From the NCBI GenBank assembly GCA_964017185.1, contig OZ024870.1, forward strand, positions 24,637,621-24,701,620: DNA of 64,000 bases, given 5' to 3'. Position numbers and translations under genes: made by a program. A model generated the notes under the pieces. That model saw only the letters and a program-made list of their open reading frames with translations, was not told the origin of the DNA and searched no databases. Position 1 is the stretch's first letter; each line of letters begins with the position of its first letter. This DNA comes from Rugalucina vietnamica. Lineage: Eukaryota; Mollusca; Bivalvia; Lucinida; Lucinidae. Positions 31,670-43,914 of the stretch are shown piece after piece.

Positions 31670-32112
31670 AGATTGGGTCACCATTGGTACAAATGGTACC
31701 ATTGGTAGACAAATATCGTTCAAGGTTTTACCAATGGTACCACTGGTAATACCATTAATGTTACCAACATACGGCAGCAAATACAGCGTGGGAAATTCTA
31801 CCAACGGCGAAAAAGTCACGTGATTCAATATGGCGAGCCTAAAAATGTATCTAATGAATTTGGTAAATAAGCAATATTTTTGTCATACATGCAAATGTAA
31901 ATTTTATAAATAACACAATATACATGAAGTAAATAAGAAAGACAAAAACAAGTGAGGTGTATTGATCAATATGATAAAAATTCCACCATGTGATCTACCA
32001 ATAGTACCATTGGCAGCAGAAAAACGTTCAGGGTTTTCTGGTTTCGATTGGTAAAAATGGTACCAACAGTACCATTGGTAGATTTGCAGATTTTACCACT
32101 GGGAGAACCCCG
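31670..32112. repeat. ACCATTGG palindrome-rich inverted-repeat block
   Basis: ACCAATGGTACC/GGTACCATTGGT motifs cluster at the left (31679-31765) and, inverted, at the right (31994-32100), each with an ACGTTCAGGG/CGTTCAAGG box; the middle is unrelated and AT-rich. Looks like an unclassified inverted-repeat element about 440 bp long. Confidence 0.55.
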
Positions 32113-32530
32113 AACGTAGCCAATGATGGTATTTTTATTAAACGACCTTGAAAATCTGTTATACAGAAGGAAATTGCTAGAAGGGCAGTCAGATTTGATA
32201 TTAACTCATTTAAGCCTGGCGTTCTTTTTAGGACATAGGCAAACAGTATATCCACAGATGTGACCACGCAGAGTGCTGCGTTCCATTTGGGGCTATACTG
32301 TTTGCGTAAAGAAATTTAATCTGAAAATGGAATAGAAAAAGTTTGAATCCCTCCTGATTCCCCAACAAATGGAAGTGGACTCACCTAAATGATAACGGTG
32401 GGAGAGACCATTTGTCACTAATGGATTAAAATAGCATCAACACTAAGAAAACCTTGTTTTGAACTAGTATTCAAATGAGTTAGGGTGGGATCACTTCTTT
32501 ATCAATGTAAGTGAAGACGTTTCGGGACTA

Positions 32531-32834
32531 TAAGAATCTTATATGGGGTTCTGTTCTAGATGGAAGTTTCCAACCCAAGGGATGACCGTGCTGAGCGGAA
32601 CCGAGGCTCCGCCGAGGTTCCGCTCAGCACGGTCATCCCGAGGGTTGGAAACTTCCATCTAGAACAGAACACCATATTAGATTCTTTTTCTTGCACAACA
32701 ACCCCCAAAATCTGGTTTATTTCAAAATTTTGCGTATTTTTTTGGCGCACTTAGCCTGGGTGAGAACACCTGGGTGAGATGCAATTTTATCACCCAGGCA
32801 AAAAGGGTGGCAATTTCAGTCTGGTGTGCAAGAA
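32531..32834 (-). mobile_element. Long-hairpin element (same family as 60223-60641)
   Basis: On the - strand it starts TTCTTGCACACCAG and ends in a very long hairpin terminated by GATTCTTATA. The hairpin (32531-32688) pairs GTTCTAGATGGAAGTTTCCA and ATGACCGTGCTGAGCGGAAC with their complements around a GAGGCTCCGCCGA loop, with arms of about 70 bp. Confidence 0.75.
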
Positions 32835-34617
32835 AAATGAATCTCCATCACTATCTTTTTGGTGACTCCAGACCACTGTCAGTTCAAGGGGAATTAGTAA
32901 TGACTTTTGATAAGAATCTGCATCTACAATTTTTCCAGACTCTTTTGTCGTGTTTGTTGAAGTATAGGGAACTGAATTATGCTTGGGATTTTGCATTAAG
33001 GCAGAAATGATGTAATGCAATATCAGAAACTGTCATCAAATTTCCATAATCCATCCATTTTATTGCATAGATTAATTACATTGTATACAGGAAAGTACTA
33101 TTTCAGTCTGTAACTTAGTTACCGGACTCAAAAAAAAAGCTAAAGGGTGTTAAGAAAGTTCTTTCTGCATAAAAATTGCGTTCCTGATATTAATGCTTCA
33201 AAACTATACGGAAAAAAAACCAACAACAAAAAACATATATATATTAGGATGTATATGAAAAGATTAAAACAAAGATGATTTAAATCAGTTACCTGATCAT
33301 GAACAGCATGGCCATCAAACACTGGCCCCATTTTCTAACCCTTGAACTTTTACACAAAATGGGGGTATACCAGAAAGTATCTTTGCCATTCCATGACCAA
33401 TGCATAAAATTGTCTATAATTTATTGAATAAAACCCAAATGGACTATTTATTTGCCATTTATAATAGTTGTGTGATTTTATTCAATGATAAACCTGTACA
33501 TAGAAAATCAATTTTTACATTTTTTTTTAGAAAATCGAATTATTCCCGAATTTGTGAAACATAGTGTCTTTAGAAAATATACATCTGTAATACACTGGGA
33601 GCAGGCTAATTTGACCTACCTTGAACCCAGGACAATTTTTCATGGGTGCCAAGTCGTTCATTGGGACCCCAGAAATGCAAAGAAAAATGTCCTCAAAGAT
33701 AAACTCTTTTCCACTATGAAAAAAAATGCATGATTTCCATGGCAAACGCTAACATGATTCTTGAGCATGGGGGTAAACATACAAAATTGATCATATCCCC
33801 GCTGTTACATATCCTAGACCACCGAACCTGGTTAAGACATTGCCCTTGCATACTATGATTAGTAGTACAAGTTATCTAATTTGCATATTCATGAATTTTA
33901 ATGAAAACATTAAAAATGTCAGAAAAATCGTAAGAAATCCATCAATAAACTAATTTCAGACCGAAACTATCATTGTGACACTTTGTTATTTAACCAGCAA
34001 TAATGTGACAGGATAGGCTCCCCGGTATAGCTATATAGCGAAAGGAACGTTCCTTTCGCAAAGGAACATTTTCACACGAAAGGAAGATTTTGTTTTAAAT
34101 TTTCGCACTCATTTGCTATAACTCCGCATGTTTTAAGATATAAAGCTATAAATGAAATAGCTATTGGTTTTTGTATGATTTTTGGTGCACTTTAAGTTGA
34201 CTTTGTATCTTGGGTTAATTTTGATCATTCATTGGAAATCAAGACCCACTGTTTTAGAAACATGACTTACTTCCTTTCGTAGATAAAAAGTCTATAAAAA
34301 TTGGTTGCAAGTCAAGAAAAATGATACTTTACTAGCTTCCTCAATGTTGAAGTTGATATAAATCTATCCTCAATGTAAGGAAGGTTTTGAGTTTGAATCC
34401 CGCGAAATAAGTACAAACGTAAATACGAAAGGAAAATTTTCGCCGAAATGAAGTTATAAATTATGTAGCAAAACTAGTATGATAAGATTATTTTCATAGA
34501 ATGGATTATAATGAGAACCGAAGATCAGTTAAAAAAAGAAACTACCTCTGTAGAAATAGACACCTACTTAGAAAGCATAAGCGTACAGGTTCTGTAAGAA
34601 CACACAATATTTCTTTT

Positions 34618-34860
34618 CGTCTGTCTTTCTTTTCTTTTACTTTTTCTTTCTTTCTTTCTTTCTTTCTTTCTTTATTTCTTTCTTTCTTTCTTCAATGAAT
34701 AACCAAGGACAAACGAATAAATAATGATTTCTTTTACTTTCTTTTCTTTCTTTCTTTCTTTCTTTCTTTTTTTAATGAATAACCAAGGACAAACGAATAA
34801 ATAATGATAACCATTCTTTATTTCTTTTTTTCTTTTTTTCTTTCTTTCTTATTACAGAAA
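34618..34860. repeat. (TTTC)n microsatellites with duplicated spacer
   Basis: TTTC runs at 34646-34692, 34737-34770 and 34820-34850, separated by two copies of a spacer containing AATGAATAACCAAGGACAAA. Confidence 0.9.
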
Positions 34861-35382
34861 AAAATCAATTAATATGATAATCGGCACAGTTTTCGAGTTT
34901 GCACAATATATTAGTATGCATTTTATTGCCGTTAAATTTCAAAGAAATTTAAAAAAACAACAACAAAAAAAAAAAAAAACAATGTTTCTTTCTTTCTTTC
35001 AATCTTTCTTCATTACTGTTGATACTCATTTTTTTTCGTTCATTTTTTCTTTTTTATCCTTCCCTTCTTTGTCGGCATTCAAAAGCATCTTTAATTGTGT
35101 TTGATAATGTAATCTAGTTAAAACTGTCAAAGCGTGATTAGTTAATTGGATTAGCGATTAAAGAAGGTTTCCATTAAATTAAAGATTATTATTTTTCGCC
35201 ATCGTTTTAAAAGTCGGTAAGTATTGTCTTCAAAGTTAAATTGAGTCGTAACAATTATGAAGGCACATGCTTTATTAAGACGATTTTTATCGTTATCATT
35301 TCTTTCGTTCATTTGTTCAAAATGCCGAAAAATTATAACTGTTAATAATGAACTATATTAAGAAAGCAAAAATCATTACATT

Positions 35383-37984
35383 AGGTGGGTGAAGTTAGCC
35401 GAAACAGCCGAAGTAGCAGAATCTGCTGGCAGAAGTAGCCGAAACAGCCGAATCAGCTGTCGGTCATATTTGTCCCCCTATTTCTCGGAAACCAGAGTTT
35501 TCCCGGCATAGCGGTACATGTGGTCTGAGAGTGCCACCCTTCTACTGTAAGACCCACTAGGTGGCTAGCTCCCGAAAGTCCGCGCTCGGCGATGACAGGC
35601 CTGCAAATTACCCCACCCCCTACCGGCACATGTTATAGTGCCCAATGTTCGAGTTAAAATTTCCGAGAAACCAGAGTTTTCCCGGAATAGCCGAGCTATG
35701 GGCCGTGAAGGCACTTGTATGGACTACAGAACCCACTGGGTCTCCAACTCCCGAAAGTCGAAAAAGTACCCAGCCGAAGAAGGTACCCGCGGCATGCCTT
35801 TTCTATACGGAAATGTGCATTTTCGGTCATATGTGTCCCCCTATTTCTCGGAAACCAGAGTTTTCCCGGCATAGCGGTGCATGTGGTCTGAGAGTGCCAC
35901 CCTTCTACTGTAAGACCCACTAGGTGGCTAGCTCCCGAAAGTCCGCGCTCGGCGATGACAGGCCTGCAAATTACCCCACCCCCTACCGGCACATGTTATA
36001 GTGCCCAATGTTCGAGTTAAAATTTCCGAGAAACCAGAGTTTTCCCGGAATAGCCGAGCTATGGGCCGTGAAGGCACTTGTATGGACTACAGAACCCACT
36101 GGGTCTCCAACTCCCGAAAGTCGAAAAAGTACCCAGCCGAAGAAGGTACCCGCGACATGCCTTTTCTATACGGAAATGTGCATTTTCGGTCATATGTGTC
36201 CCCCTATTTCTCGGAAACCAGAGTTTTCCCGGCATAGCGGTGCATGTGGTCTGAGAGTGCCACCCTTCTACTGTAAGACCCACTAGGTGGCTAGCTCCCG
36301 AAAGTCCGCGCTCGGCGATGACAGGCCTGCAAATTACCCCACCCCCTACCGGCACATGTTATAGTGCCCAATGTTCGAGTTAAAATTTCCGAGAAACCAG
36401 AGTTTTCCCGGAATAGCCGAGCTATGGGTCGTGAAGGCACTTGTATGGACTACAGAACCCACTGGGTCTCCAACTCCCGAAAGTCGAAAAAGTACCCAGC
36501 CGAAGAAGGTACCCGCGGCATGCCTTTTCTATACGGAAATGTGCATTTTCGGTCATATGTGTCCCCCTATTTCTCGGAAACCAGAGTTTTCCCGGCATAG
36601 CGGTGCATGTGGTCTGAGAGTGCCGCCCTTCTACTGTAAGACCCACTAGGTGGCTAGCTCCCGAAAGTCCGCGCTCGGCGATGACAGGCCTGCAAATTAC
36701 CCCACCCCCTACCGGCACATGTTATAGTGCCCAATCTTCGAGTTAAAATTTCCGAGAAACCAGAGTTTTCCCGGAATAGCCGAGCTATGGGCCGTGAAGG
36801 CACTTGTATGGACTACAGAACCCACTGGGTCTCCAACTCCCGAAAGTCGAAAAAGTACCCAGCCGAAGAAGGTACCCGCGGCATGCCTTTTCTATACGGA
36901 AATGTGCATTTTCGGTCATATTTGTCCCCCTATTTCTCGGAAACCAGAGTTTTCCCGGCATAGCGGTGCATGTGGTCTGAGAGTGCCACCCTTCTACTGT
37001 AAGACCCAATAGGTGGCTAGCTCCCGAAAGTCCGCGCTCGGCGATGACAGGCCTGCAAATTACCCCACCCCCTACCGGCACATGTTATAGTGCCCAATGT
37101 TCGAGTTAAAATTTCCGAGAAACCAGAGTTTTCCCGGAATAGCCGAGCTATGGGCCGTGAAGGCACTTGTATAGACTACAGAACCCACTGGGTCTCCAAC
37201 TCCCGAAAGTCGAAAAAGTACCCAGCCGAAGAAGGTACCCGCGGCATGCCTTTTCTATACGGAAATGTGCATTTTCGGATAGCGGTGCATGTGGTCTGAG
37301 AGTGCCACCCTTCTACTGTAAGACCCACTAGGTGGCTAGCTCCCGAAAGTCCGCGCTCGGCGATGACAGGCCTGCAAGTTACCCCATCCCCTACCGGCAC
37401 ATGTTATAGTGCTCAATGTTCGAGTAAAAATTTCCGAGAAACCAGAGTTTTCCTGGAATAGCCGACCTATGGGCCGTGAAGGCACTTGTATGGACTACAA
37501 ACCCCACTGGGTATCCAACTCCCGAAAGTCGAAAATGTACCCAGCCGAAGAGGGTACCCGCGGCATGCCTTTTCTATACGGAAGTGCGCATTTTTGGTCA
37601 TATTTGTACCCCTATTTCTTGGAAACCAGAGTTTTCCTGGCATAGCGGCGTATGTGGCCTGAGAGTGCCACCATTCTACTGTAAATCCCATAAAGTCGCT
37701 AGCTCCCGAAAGTCCGCGCTCGGCGATGACAGGTTCACAGCCGAAGAATGTACCCGCACTTTGCTTTTTTATATGGAAGTGTGTATTTTCGGTCCTTTTT
37801 GTTATATTTTTCTTGGGCTGAGTAGATAATTTGGTGGGCTTCAACCCCCTTATATCTATCTCGTCTGTGGAACTTAAATTTCATGTTGGCAGTTTCGGCT
37901 GATTCTGCTAGCAGTAACAGCTGATTCGGCTGTTTCGGCTACTTCTGCCAGCAGATTCTGCTACTTCGGCTAACTTCACCCACC
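35383..37984. mobile_element. 2.6-kb long-TIR element carrying a satellite array (MULE-like), nested
   Basis: TIRs of about 70 bp: AGGTGGGTGAAGTTAGCCGA then AACAGCCGAAGTAGCAG at the left, and their inverse ending CGGCTAACTTCACCCACC. The 10-bp TCATTACATT is duplicated at 35373-35382 and 37985-37994, and the uninterrupted site TCATTACATTCTAGTCTGC occurs at 38310. Mutator-type by TSD and TIR length; no transposase. Confidence 0.88.
35461..37800. repeat. 363-bp satellite array inside the nested element
   Basis: Units start near 35638, 36001, 36364, 36727, 37090 (44-bp shorter) and 37409 (diverged), after a partial unit at 35461. The first four are almost identical. Each unit is an old dimer: two halves share CCAGAGTTTTCCCGG and CTCCCGAAAGTC. 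Overlapping ORFs of 78, 92 and 98 codons recur only because the unit length is a multiple of three. Confidence 0.95.
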
Positions 37985-38756
37985 TCATTACATTCTAGTC
38001 TGCTCCCATCATTCACATTTACCATAAAATTCTATTCTCCTTTCGTCTCCATAGACTGGGGTATGCAGGTGTATATCATTTTTAATTATTTTTTGGAGCA
38101 AAACAAATAAAATATAAAAACTTTTCTGGTGCGAATTTTCGTTTTTTAAGCTTATTGCATGGGCAAGTTTTCGTAATGATACTGCATGGGCAAGTTTTCG
38201 TTTTTGATAGGCAAGGGGCCAATAAAATAACCAAATCGACAAATCGTTCTATAGTGAAGAGTTTTTCACATGGTTTCACGCTTTTTGGTATCATTTGAAA
38301 ATAAAGCAAAAATCATTACATTCTAGTCTGCTCCCATCATTCACATTTACCATAAAATTCTATTCTCTCCATAGACTGGGGTATGCAGGTGTATATCATT
38401 TTTAATTATTTTTGGAGCAAAAAAATTAAAATATAAAAACTTTTCTGGTGTTAATTTTCATTTTTTACATCTTATTGCATGGGCAAGTTTTCGTAATGAT
38501 ACTGCATGGACAAGTTTTCGTTTTTGATAAGCAATGGGCCAATAAAATAACCAAACCGACAAATCGTTCTATAGAGAAGAGTTTTTCACATATTTTCACG
38601 CTTTTTGGTATCATTTGAAAGTTGAACTATATAATAAAGCAAAAATCATTACATTCTAGTCTACTCCCATCATTCACATTTACCATAAAATCATATTTTC
38701 ATTTCGTCTCCATAGACTGGGGTATGCAGGTGTATATCATTTTTAATTATTTTTGG

Positions 38757-38796
<40 letters not shown>

Positions 38797-38930
38797 AAAC
38801 TTTTCTGGTGCGAATTTTCATTTTTACAGCTTATTGCATGGGCAAGTTTTCGTTTTTGATATGCAAGGGGCCAATAAAATAACCAAAATCGACAAATCGT
38901 TCTATTGTGAAGAAAATCTTCCTTTCGCCT
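37985..38930. repeat. Three tandem 330-bp units related to MITE-B
   Basis: Units start at 37985, 38317 and 38647 with CATTACATTCTAGTCTGCTC; each includes AGACTGGGGTATGCAGGTGT, TTTCTGGTGCGAATTTTC and TTATTGCATGGGCAAGTTTT, the latter shared with MITE-B. A homopolymer A run (38760-38790) lies in the third. Confidence 0.85.
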
Positions 38931-39353
38931 ATGCTAAATTTCATTTGCTGGCCCCCATTTAGGCTATATATTCTTATTATTAAACTCTTCTGAATTTAAA
39001 TCTTTATCCTTTTATCGCAGAAAATATAAAAAGCCAAAAAAGCTATGAGACAGCGGTGATAGTAATGGTAAATTCTTCCTTTCGTAGGAATATCTTCCTT
39101 TCGTCACCTAAATTAAGTCAGTTTTCCTTATAAAATCCTCTTTTTGCGCCAATTAACTTTATTTAAGATTAAAAAACATTTACTTGATATCACTTTGTTA
39201 CAAAATGTATACCAAAACAATCTAAAACTGTTAAACATCAATTATGATGTTGATAAAATGTTCCTTTCGTATGAAAATCTTACTTTCGCGAAAGGAAGGT
39301 TCCTTTCGCGAAAGGAACCTTCCATTCGCTATTTAGCTATACCCTAGGCTCCC

Positions 39354-39754
39354 TTGGTGCATACAGTACAGTAATAGAATATCTAGATACTGTCACTCCA
39401 TGACCTTCAGGCAGGTCTCTACTTCTACAGATTATTACAAATACTCCTTCTTCCCCCTCGCAATAGTACAATGGAATGCCCTCCCCGAGTCTGTTCCATG
39501 CTTACAGAGCATTGAGGTATTTAAGACCGCAGTCTGCAAGCTGCAACACTCTCGCCCTTAGATCCCAATTCAGTTGTTTTTATCTGATTTTAGCTAATCT
39601 TAATTTAACCTATCATCTGTTTTTATCCTCCCCTTACTAATGCTTTTAAATCTTTCTATACCTTTCCTTTTTCTGTCTGATACTAACAGACGTTGCGCAG
39701 ACCTGCCTAGAATGTCCGCGAGGGCGTATGGCAGTATATAGAGATAGATAGGTA
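39354..39754 (+). mobile_element. LINE 3' end inserted in the TRIM LTR
   Basis: Encodes a short reverse transcriptase C-terminus (SFFPLAIVQWNALPESV, the late WNALP motif) ending TAG at 39559, then a 3' UTR and (GATA/GGTA)n tail. It separates CCCTTGG from TAGAATACG of the LTR, which are adjacent at 47395. Confidence 0.75.
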
Positions 39755-40690
39755 GGTAGAATACGTTGGTGCAACGTATTAGCCGAATCTGGAGCGCTAG
39801 TAAAGCTTAACTGGAAACTTTGTGAAGCGAGTAAGTGTTGACTATATAGCTCAGTAAACCACCCATGGTGGACGAGCATGCTTTTCCACCACGGTGTATG
39901 CTGTGGCTTGGCTCGGCTGTTCGTTACATTTGGTGTCAGAAGTGGGATGATGACAACTGCCAGTACGGAGTTACTTTACCCATGTAGTTCCCAGCCCAAG
40001 ACTCGAGGCGAGTCTTCACGGAGTGGGAAGTAATGTGACGGGATAGCCTCCTTTGGTAGAATACGTTGGTACAACGTATTAGCAGCATCTGGAGCGCTAG
40101 TAATATGCAAAGTATAAACTCGAAACATTGTGAAGCGAGTAAGTGTTGACTATATAGTGCAGTAAACCGCCCTTGGTGTGCTTTTACACCGACGGGGTTT
40201 GCTGTGGCTTTGCTCGGCTGTTCGTTACAATATCATTTGACAAGTTTTGATGTCATGGGCCTAAATGAAAATTATCTCAGTTGCATATTCATGAATATTA
40301 ATAAAAATGTCGAAAACCTAGGAAAAAAACAACAACTATAGCCATTGCAAGGTTTTGGATGGGTAAAAAGATCTATCTTGTATCCCTGAAACCAATGCTC
40401 ATTGCTCAGTATTGCAATTTCGAAAATTTACACTTCTCCGAAAATTTACACGAGAAAAGTAAATTAAAGGGTCTCAGTTTTATTTTTACTTAGTACATGT
40501 ACATTTGAAAAGATACATATCTGTCTTGTGAGTACATTCAACTTGTTATTTTTGACGAACTGAGTAATAATTTATTCTTCCTCATATAGTCACGAAATAC
40601 CCTCCTTAAAATGACATACTATTTATAATACTCCTCATGCCGGGTACTATGAACTTTCGAAACACGGAGTACACATCGTTCTTGATATAT

Positions 40691-41080
40691 GAGCCTTAGC
40701 GTGAGAAATCCAACAGCTCGGATTTCAGACCGAGTTTAGACTTGTACAAGTCTCCCAATTAATTTATGTTTATTGATATATTTTCAAACCTATATTATTT
40801 TATCTATTCCAATGAAATTTTCTTTCCTTTAGACTAAAGTAGGGGCTACTTCTGGAGCTAGCAGAGAGGCATTATAGATTCTATAAGGGATTGTGAAGAT
40901 AGAGTTATTTACAGAATTAGAGACTAAGTTAGTGAGCAAACCGGAAAGTACAGTCATAGATGCAGGTTAGAAGCTTTGAATTTCGGATTTAGTAAGAGGA
41001 GGGACTGTGCTATTAAAGGCGCTGATCAGCGGTGCAGTTACTGTTTTTGCATGTTGTTTGTTTTCTTATGCTGGCCGCTC
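40691..41080 (-). mobile_element. MITE-A remnant with internal insertion (unit 1)
   Basis: GAGCCTTAGCGTGAGAAATC at the left and TTTTCTTATGCTGGCCGCTC at the right, but half of the hairpin is gone and about 160 bp of unrelated sequence (from AAGTCTCCCAATTAA) fills the middle. The same configuration recurs at 48729. Confidence 0.7.
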
Positions 41081-41234
41081 AGATAATACATGTATGATTG
41101 TTTTAAGTAAAACGCCTTTGTGTGATTGCATGCTCTGAGAAGATGCAAACAAATTATTTCTTTCGAACAAACAAAAGATGAAACTGATGATAAACCCCTG
41201 AACGATTACACTCATGCATATGCAATATACAGAG

Positions 41235-41340
41235 CCCAGTTCAAAACTTCGTTCGCTGTGTCTGGTGTGGGTTCGAGCTGAAATAATCTTGAAAGGGACG
41301 TAAAAAAACATATAAATAAAAAAAAAAATCGTTAGCTTAA
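41235..41340 (+). mobile_element. Internally deleted tRNA-SINE (unit 1)
   Basis: Retains GTGTCTGGTGTGGGTTCGAG, then GCTGAAATAATCTTGAAAGG and an A-rich tail; the box A head and most of the body present at 49299 are missing. Confidence 0.75.
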
Positions 41341-42649
41341 CGCTGGTATTGAGTCCTCGTTTCTGTTTCATCCCAGTGCTTTAATACATATTATTGTTTA
41401 TTGATGCTTTATTAACGGACTAGGAGGCCTATTGAACATTTTTTGATGTTTTGCGCTGCTTTGGTGTTTGTGTTGGACTCATTGACTTGATTGAATCAAT
41501 TCTTGTGCCTTCATTTTTTTTTACTTAATTTTCGATTTTGTGCTGTGGCTGCGTATTCATACATTAAGTTATGTTCAGTGCTCATATTTTCATTTACTGG
41601 ATGTTCGGTAGTCTTGGTAGAGTATCTTGCATTTATTCATTGTAAGGTTTTACGTGTTCTCATCTGATTGACATTGTAACTAAGTAACACCTAGCTTTGG
41701 TACTTAAGTCGGTATTTCTATTGTGGTTCAATTGTGTTTAGTTGGAATAGAGCGACCGGTAATTTAAATTTTAGGACGCTATTTCTGTAGTGATTTAAAA
41801 ACACTGACCATTTTAAGCATTTTCGAGATATCAATCCGAGTAACTCAGCAACTCGGTTTGTAAATCAAACAAGCTGGGTTGCATTAACACCAGGACTCCG
41901 CATGTGTATAAATATATTCCTACTTTTCCGACATACAACCCGAGTTACTCGTGTTACTCGGAACGACTTCTGGAAAATGTTCTTAAATGGGGTACACGTA
42001 AAAAAAACTATGTGTTTATTTGTGTCAGTTCTGTTACAATCGATACAACACTTTTGTATTAATTCAGGTTAAGGTGGCTACAGAATGAAGTTTTGTGAAA
42101 AGCGGCTCAAAGTATCTAACAATTATATTTTATTCACTCTTTTTGCCGTGTGTTCTTGAATTCGTACTGGTAAAGATGATTCCAGTAAACATTAGATTCT
42201 GATAATCATGGCAATTTTTGCGTTTTTACCCTGATCAGGAAACGAATATACGTGTAAACAGTTATGCTGACCGCCCTTATATCTCAGTTTTACTCTGTGG
42301 GAGTAAAGCTTAATACAACAAACGACAAACACCCGTAATATTTTCGGTTTGCACTGTTTTATCTAAAGGGATTGTTTCCAGATGATGCCGTGAAAAAAAA
42401 TTCGATAACACAAGATTCTCAATAAGAAATCATTTTTATTTGTCTTATTATCTCGTTTTTACCTTTATTTTATTCCTTCATTACCACAGCAAATACCCGA
42501 AATTTCACGCATCTAAACCCTCGTCTAAACCTCTCCTGCGTTCCATTCAGTCTGGTACTCTTCCGGTGTAATCGGGGTTTATGAATGAAACAGTCAGTAA
42601 AGGTTTTGGTGTATAGTAGCTTATCGTTATGTTGCATGTTTATCATTAC
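41341..42649. other. Unit 1 sequence, no gene recognised
   Basis: Shared with units 2 and 3 (TTGAGTCCTCGTTTCTGTTT, CAACCCGAGTTACTCGTGTT, TGCCGTGTGTTCTTGAATTC). Repeated AACCCGAGTTACTC/GAGTAACTC motifs. No conserved reading frame across units. Confidence 0.6.
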
Positions 42650-42922
42650 GATAACATATCCGTGTAATGTATACCCCTTGCACCACTCTTTTAGATAGTA
42701 AAACTAGGGTATACAAGGGTATGCCTAGTTTTCTTATTTTTTGGTTCAAATCATAGATTGTGGATACTCGTTAGAACCGCCTCACCGAGGCCGAGGCGGT
42801 TCTAACGTGTACCCACAATCTATGTTTTGAGCTAAAATATCTTAAATATTTTTTTTACTGATGAAATTTTCAATTTATACAGCTGAAATATGTCTGTTTA
42901 TTGCATGGATAAGTTTTCGTAA
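42650..42922 (+). mobile_element. MITE-B (unit 1)
   Basis: GATAACATATCCGTGTAATG ... GGATAAGTTTTCGTAATG; central palindrome CGTTAGAACCGCCTCACCGA / GGCGGTTCTAACGTGTACCC. Confidence 0.88.
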
Positions 42923-42951
42923 TGTACTCCTCTGTTGTTATCGTCATCTTT

Positions 42952-43185
42952 GAGCCACCTCGTGGGAAAACCAACAATGTGGTTTCCGAACAGGTCCGAC
43001 ACAAACCGGCCTGTACAGTCTAAGACGATGGTTAGAGGCTGGAAATTTTGGATGTAGAAAGTAGAGGTATTTTACTATCCATGTAGCGAAAACAAAGGCG
43101 CTGTTCAGCTTCGCGGTTACCGCGAAGCTGATCTGCGCCTTTGTTTTCGCCTATGCAGATTGTTGGTTTTCCCATGGGGCGGTTG
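42952..43185 (-). mobile_element. MITE-A (unit 1)
   Basis: GAGCCACCTCGTGGGAAAAC ... TTTTCCCATGGGGCGGTTG; hairpin GCGAAAACAAAGGCGCTGTT / GCGCCTTTGTTTTCGC. Present in unit 2 but not unit 3. Confidence 0.88.
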
Positions 43186-43914
43186 ATTTTAACCTGATTG
43201 CTACTCCGCTGGGAAAGAGCTACCCAGCTTGCGCTTCATGTGTGATAATCAAATTCTGGTGATGTCTTGTATTGTTATTTCATTCCATTCTGGTGTCCGT
43301 CCGGATTGGGATTTTAAATTAAATTGTAACAACTCATGGACCTTCTATTCTTACCTTTCGTATAACTGTCAGGTCATGTCAGGTCAGGTCATAAGGATAC
43401 CGTAGAGTGTTACAAATGACCCTTGTTTAGCTCAACCAACTTTCTTTACCGTTTTGGACTAAATACCACAGAATTCGAGATTCTGCTAATCACTTAAGTG
43501 CCGATCCCACTGAATCGTAAGCAATCGTACGATTGTGTTATCATTAATTTTGTGACAAGACTGCGTATGCAAAATCTGTAAAATGTTTTCCAACGTGTTT
43601 TTGCTTTCGATATTTGCATATCGGGGCCAAAGAAATAACCCCAAAAGTTCATAGGAAGTTCATAAATAAATTTATAAATAAGAGAATCATAAGAAACTAA
43701 ATTTAAATTATTATTATTATTTTTTTCTTTTTTGTTTTTGTTTTTATCAAACATACAGGTTTAGACAAAACAATTAGAAAAAAAACATATAAAAATATTT
43801 ATGACACATGTATACAAAGTAATAGTTCTGTTTTCATGTTACAAACGTCTAGTCACTTTAAGTAAATAAAAAATGTCTTGAAAGTTCAATATACGTCTAG
43901 CATGCACATGTTCT

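Larger units (their letters stand above)
34023..39344. mobile_element. 5.3-kb long-TIR non-autonomous element (MULE-like) inserted in the TRIM LTR
   Basis: Ends CGGTATAGCTATATAGCG and the inverted CGCTATTTAGCTATACCC, continuing into CGAAAGGAACGTTCCTTTCG-type palindromes. Flanked by TAGGCTCCC at 34014-34022 and 39345-39353 (9 bp). A 9-bp duplication with long TIRs suggests Mutator-like, but no transposase is present, so the class is inference. Contains TTTC microsatellites, a nested element with satellite, and a 330-bp triplication. Confidence 0.8.
34004..40229 (+). mobile_element. TRIM (miniature LTR retrotransposon), left LTR split by insertions
   Basis: Left LTR = 34004-34022 plus 39345-39358 plus about 39755-39928 (TGTGACAGGATAG ... 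GGCTGTTCGTTACA). Right LTR 40034-40229. Internal part of only about 105 bp has a PBS-like TGGTGTCAGAAGTGGGA at 39931 and a purine tract GGAGTGGGAAGTAA before the right LTR. No coding capacity; the intact relative is at 47379-47890. Confidence 0.85.

Noticed and set aside
35461..37740. CRISPR array
   Set aside because: Direct repeats are long and contiguous with no unique spacers, in a eukaryotic transposon-rich context.
35638..37844. Repeated 78-, 92- and 98-codon ORFs that look like a protein family
   Set aside because: They are one satellite unit read in three frames; the unit length is divisible by three, and changes between units do not favour synonymous sites in any frame.
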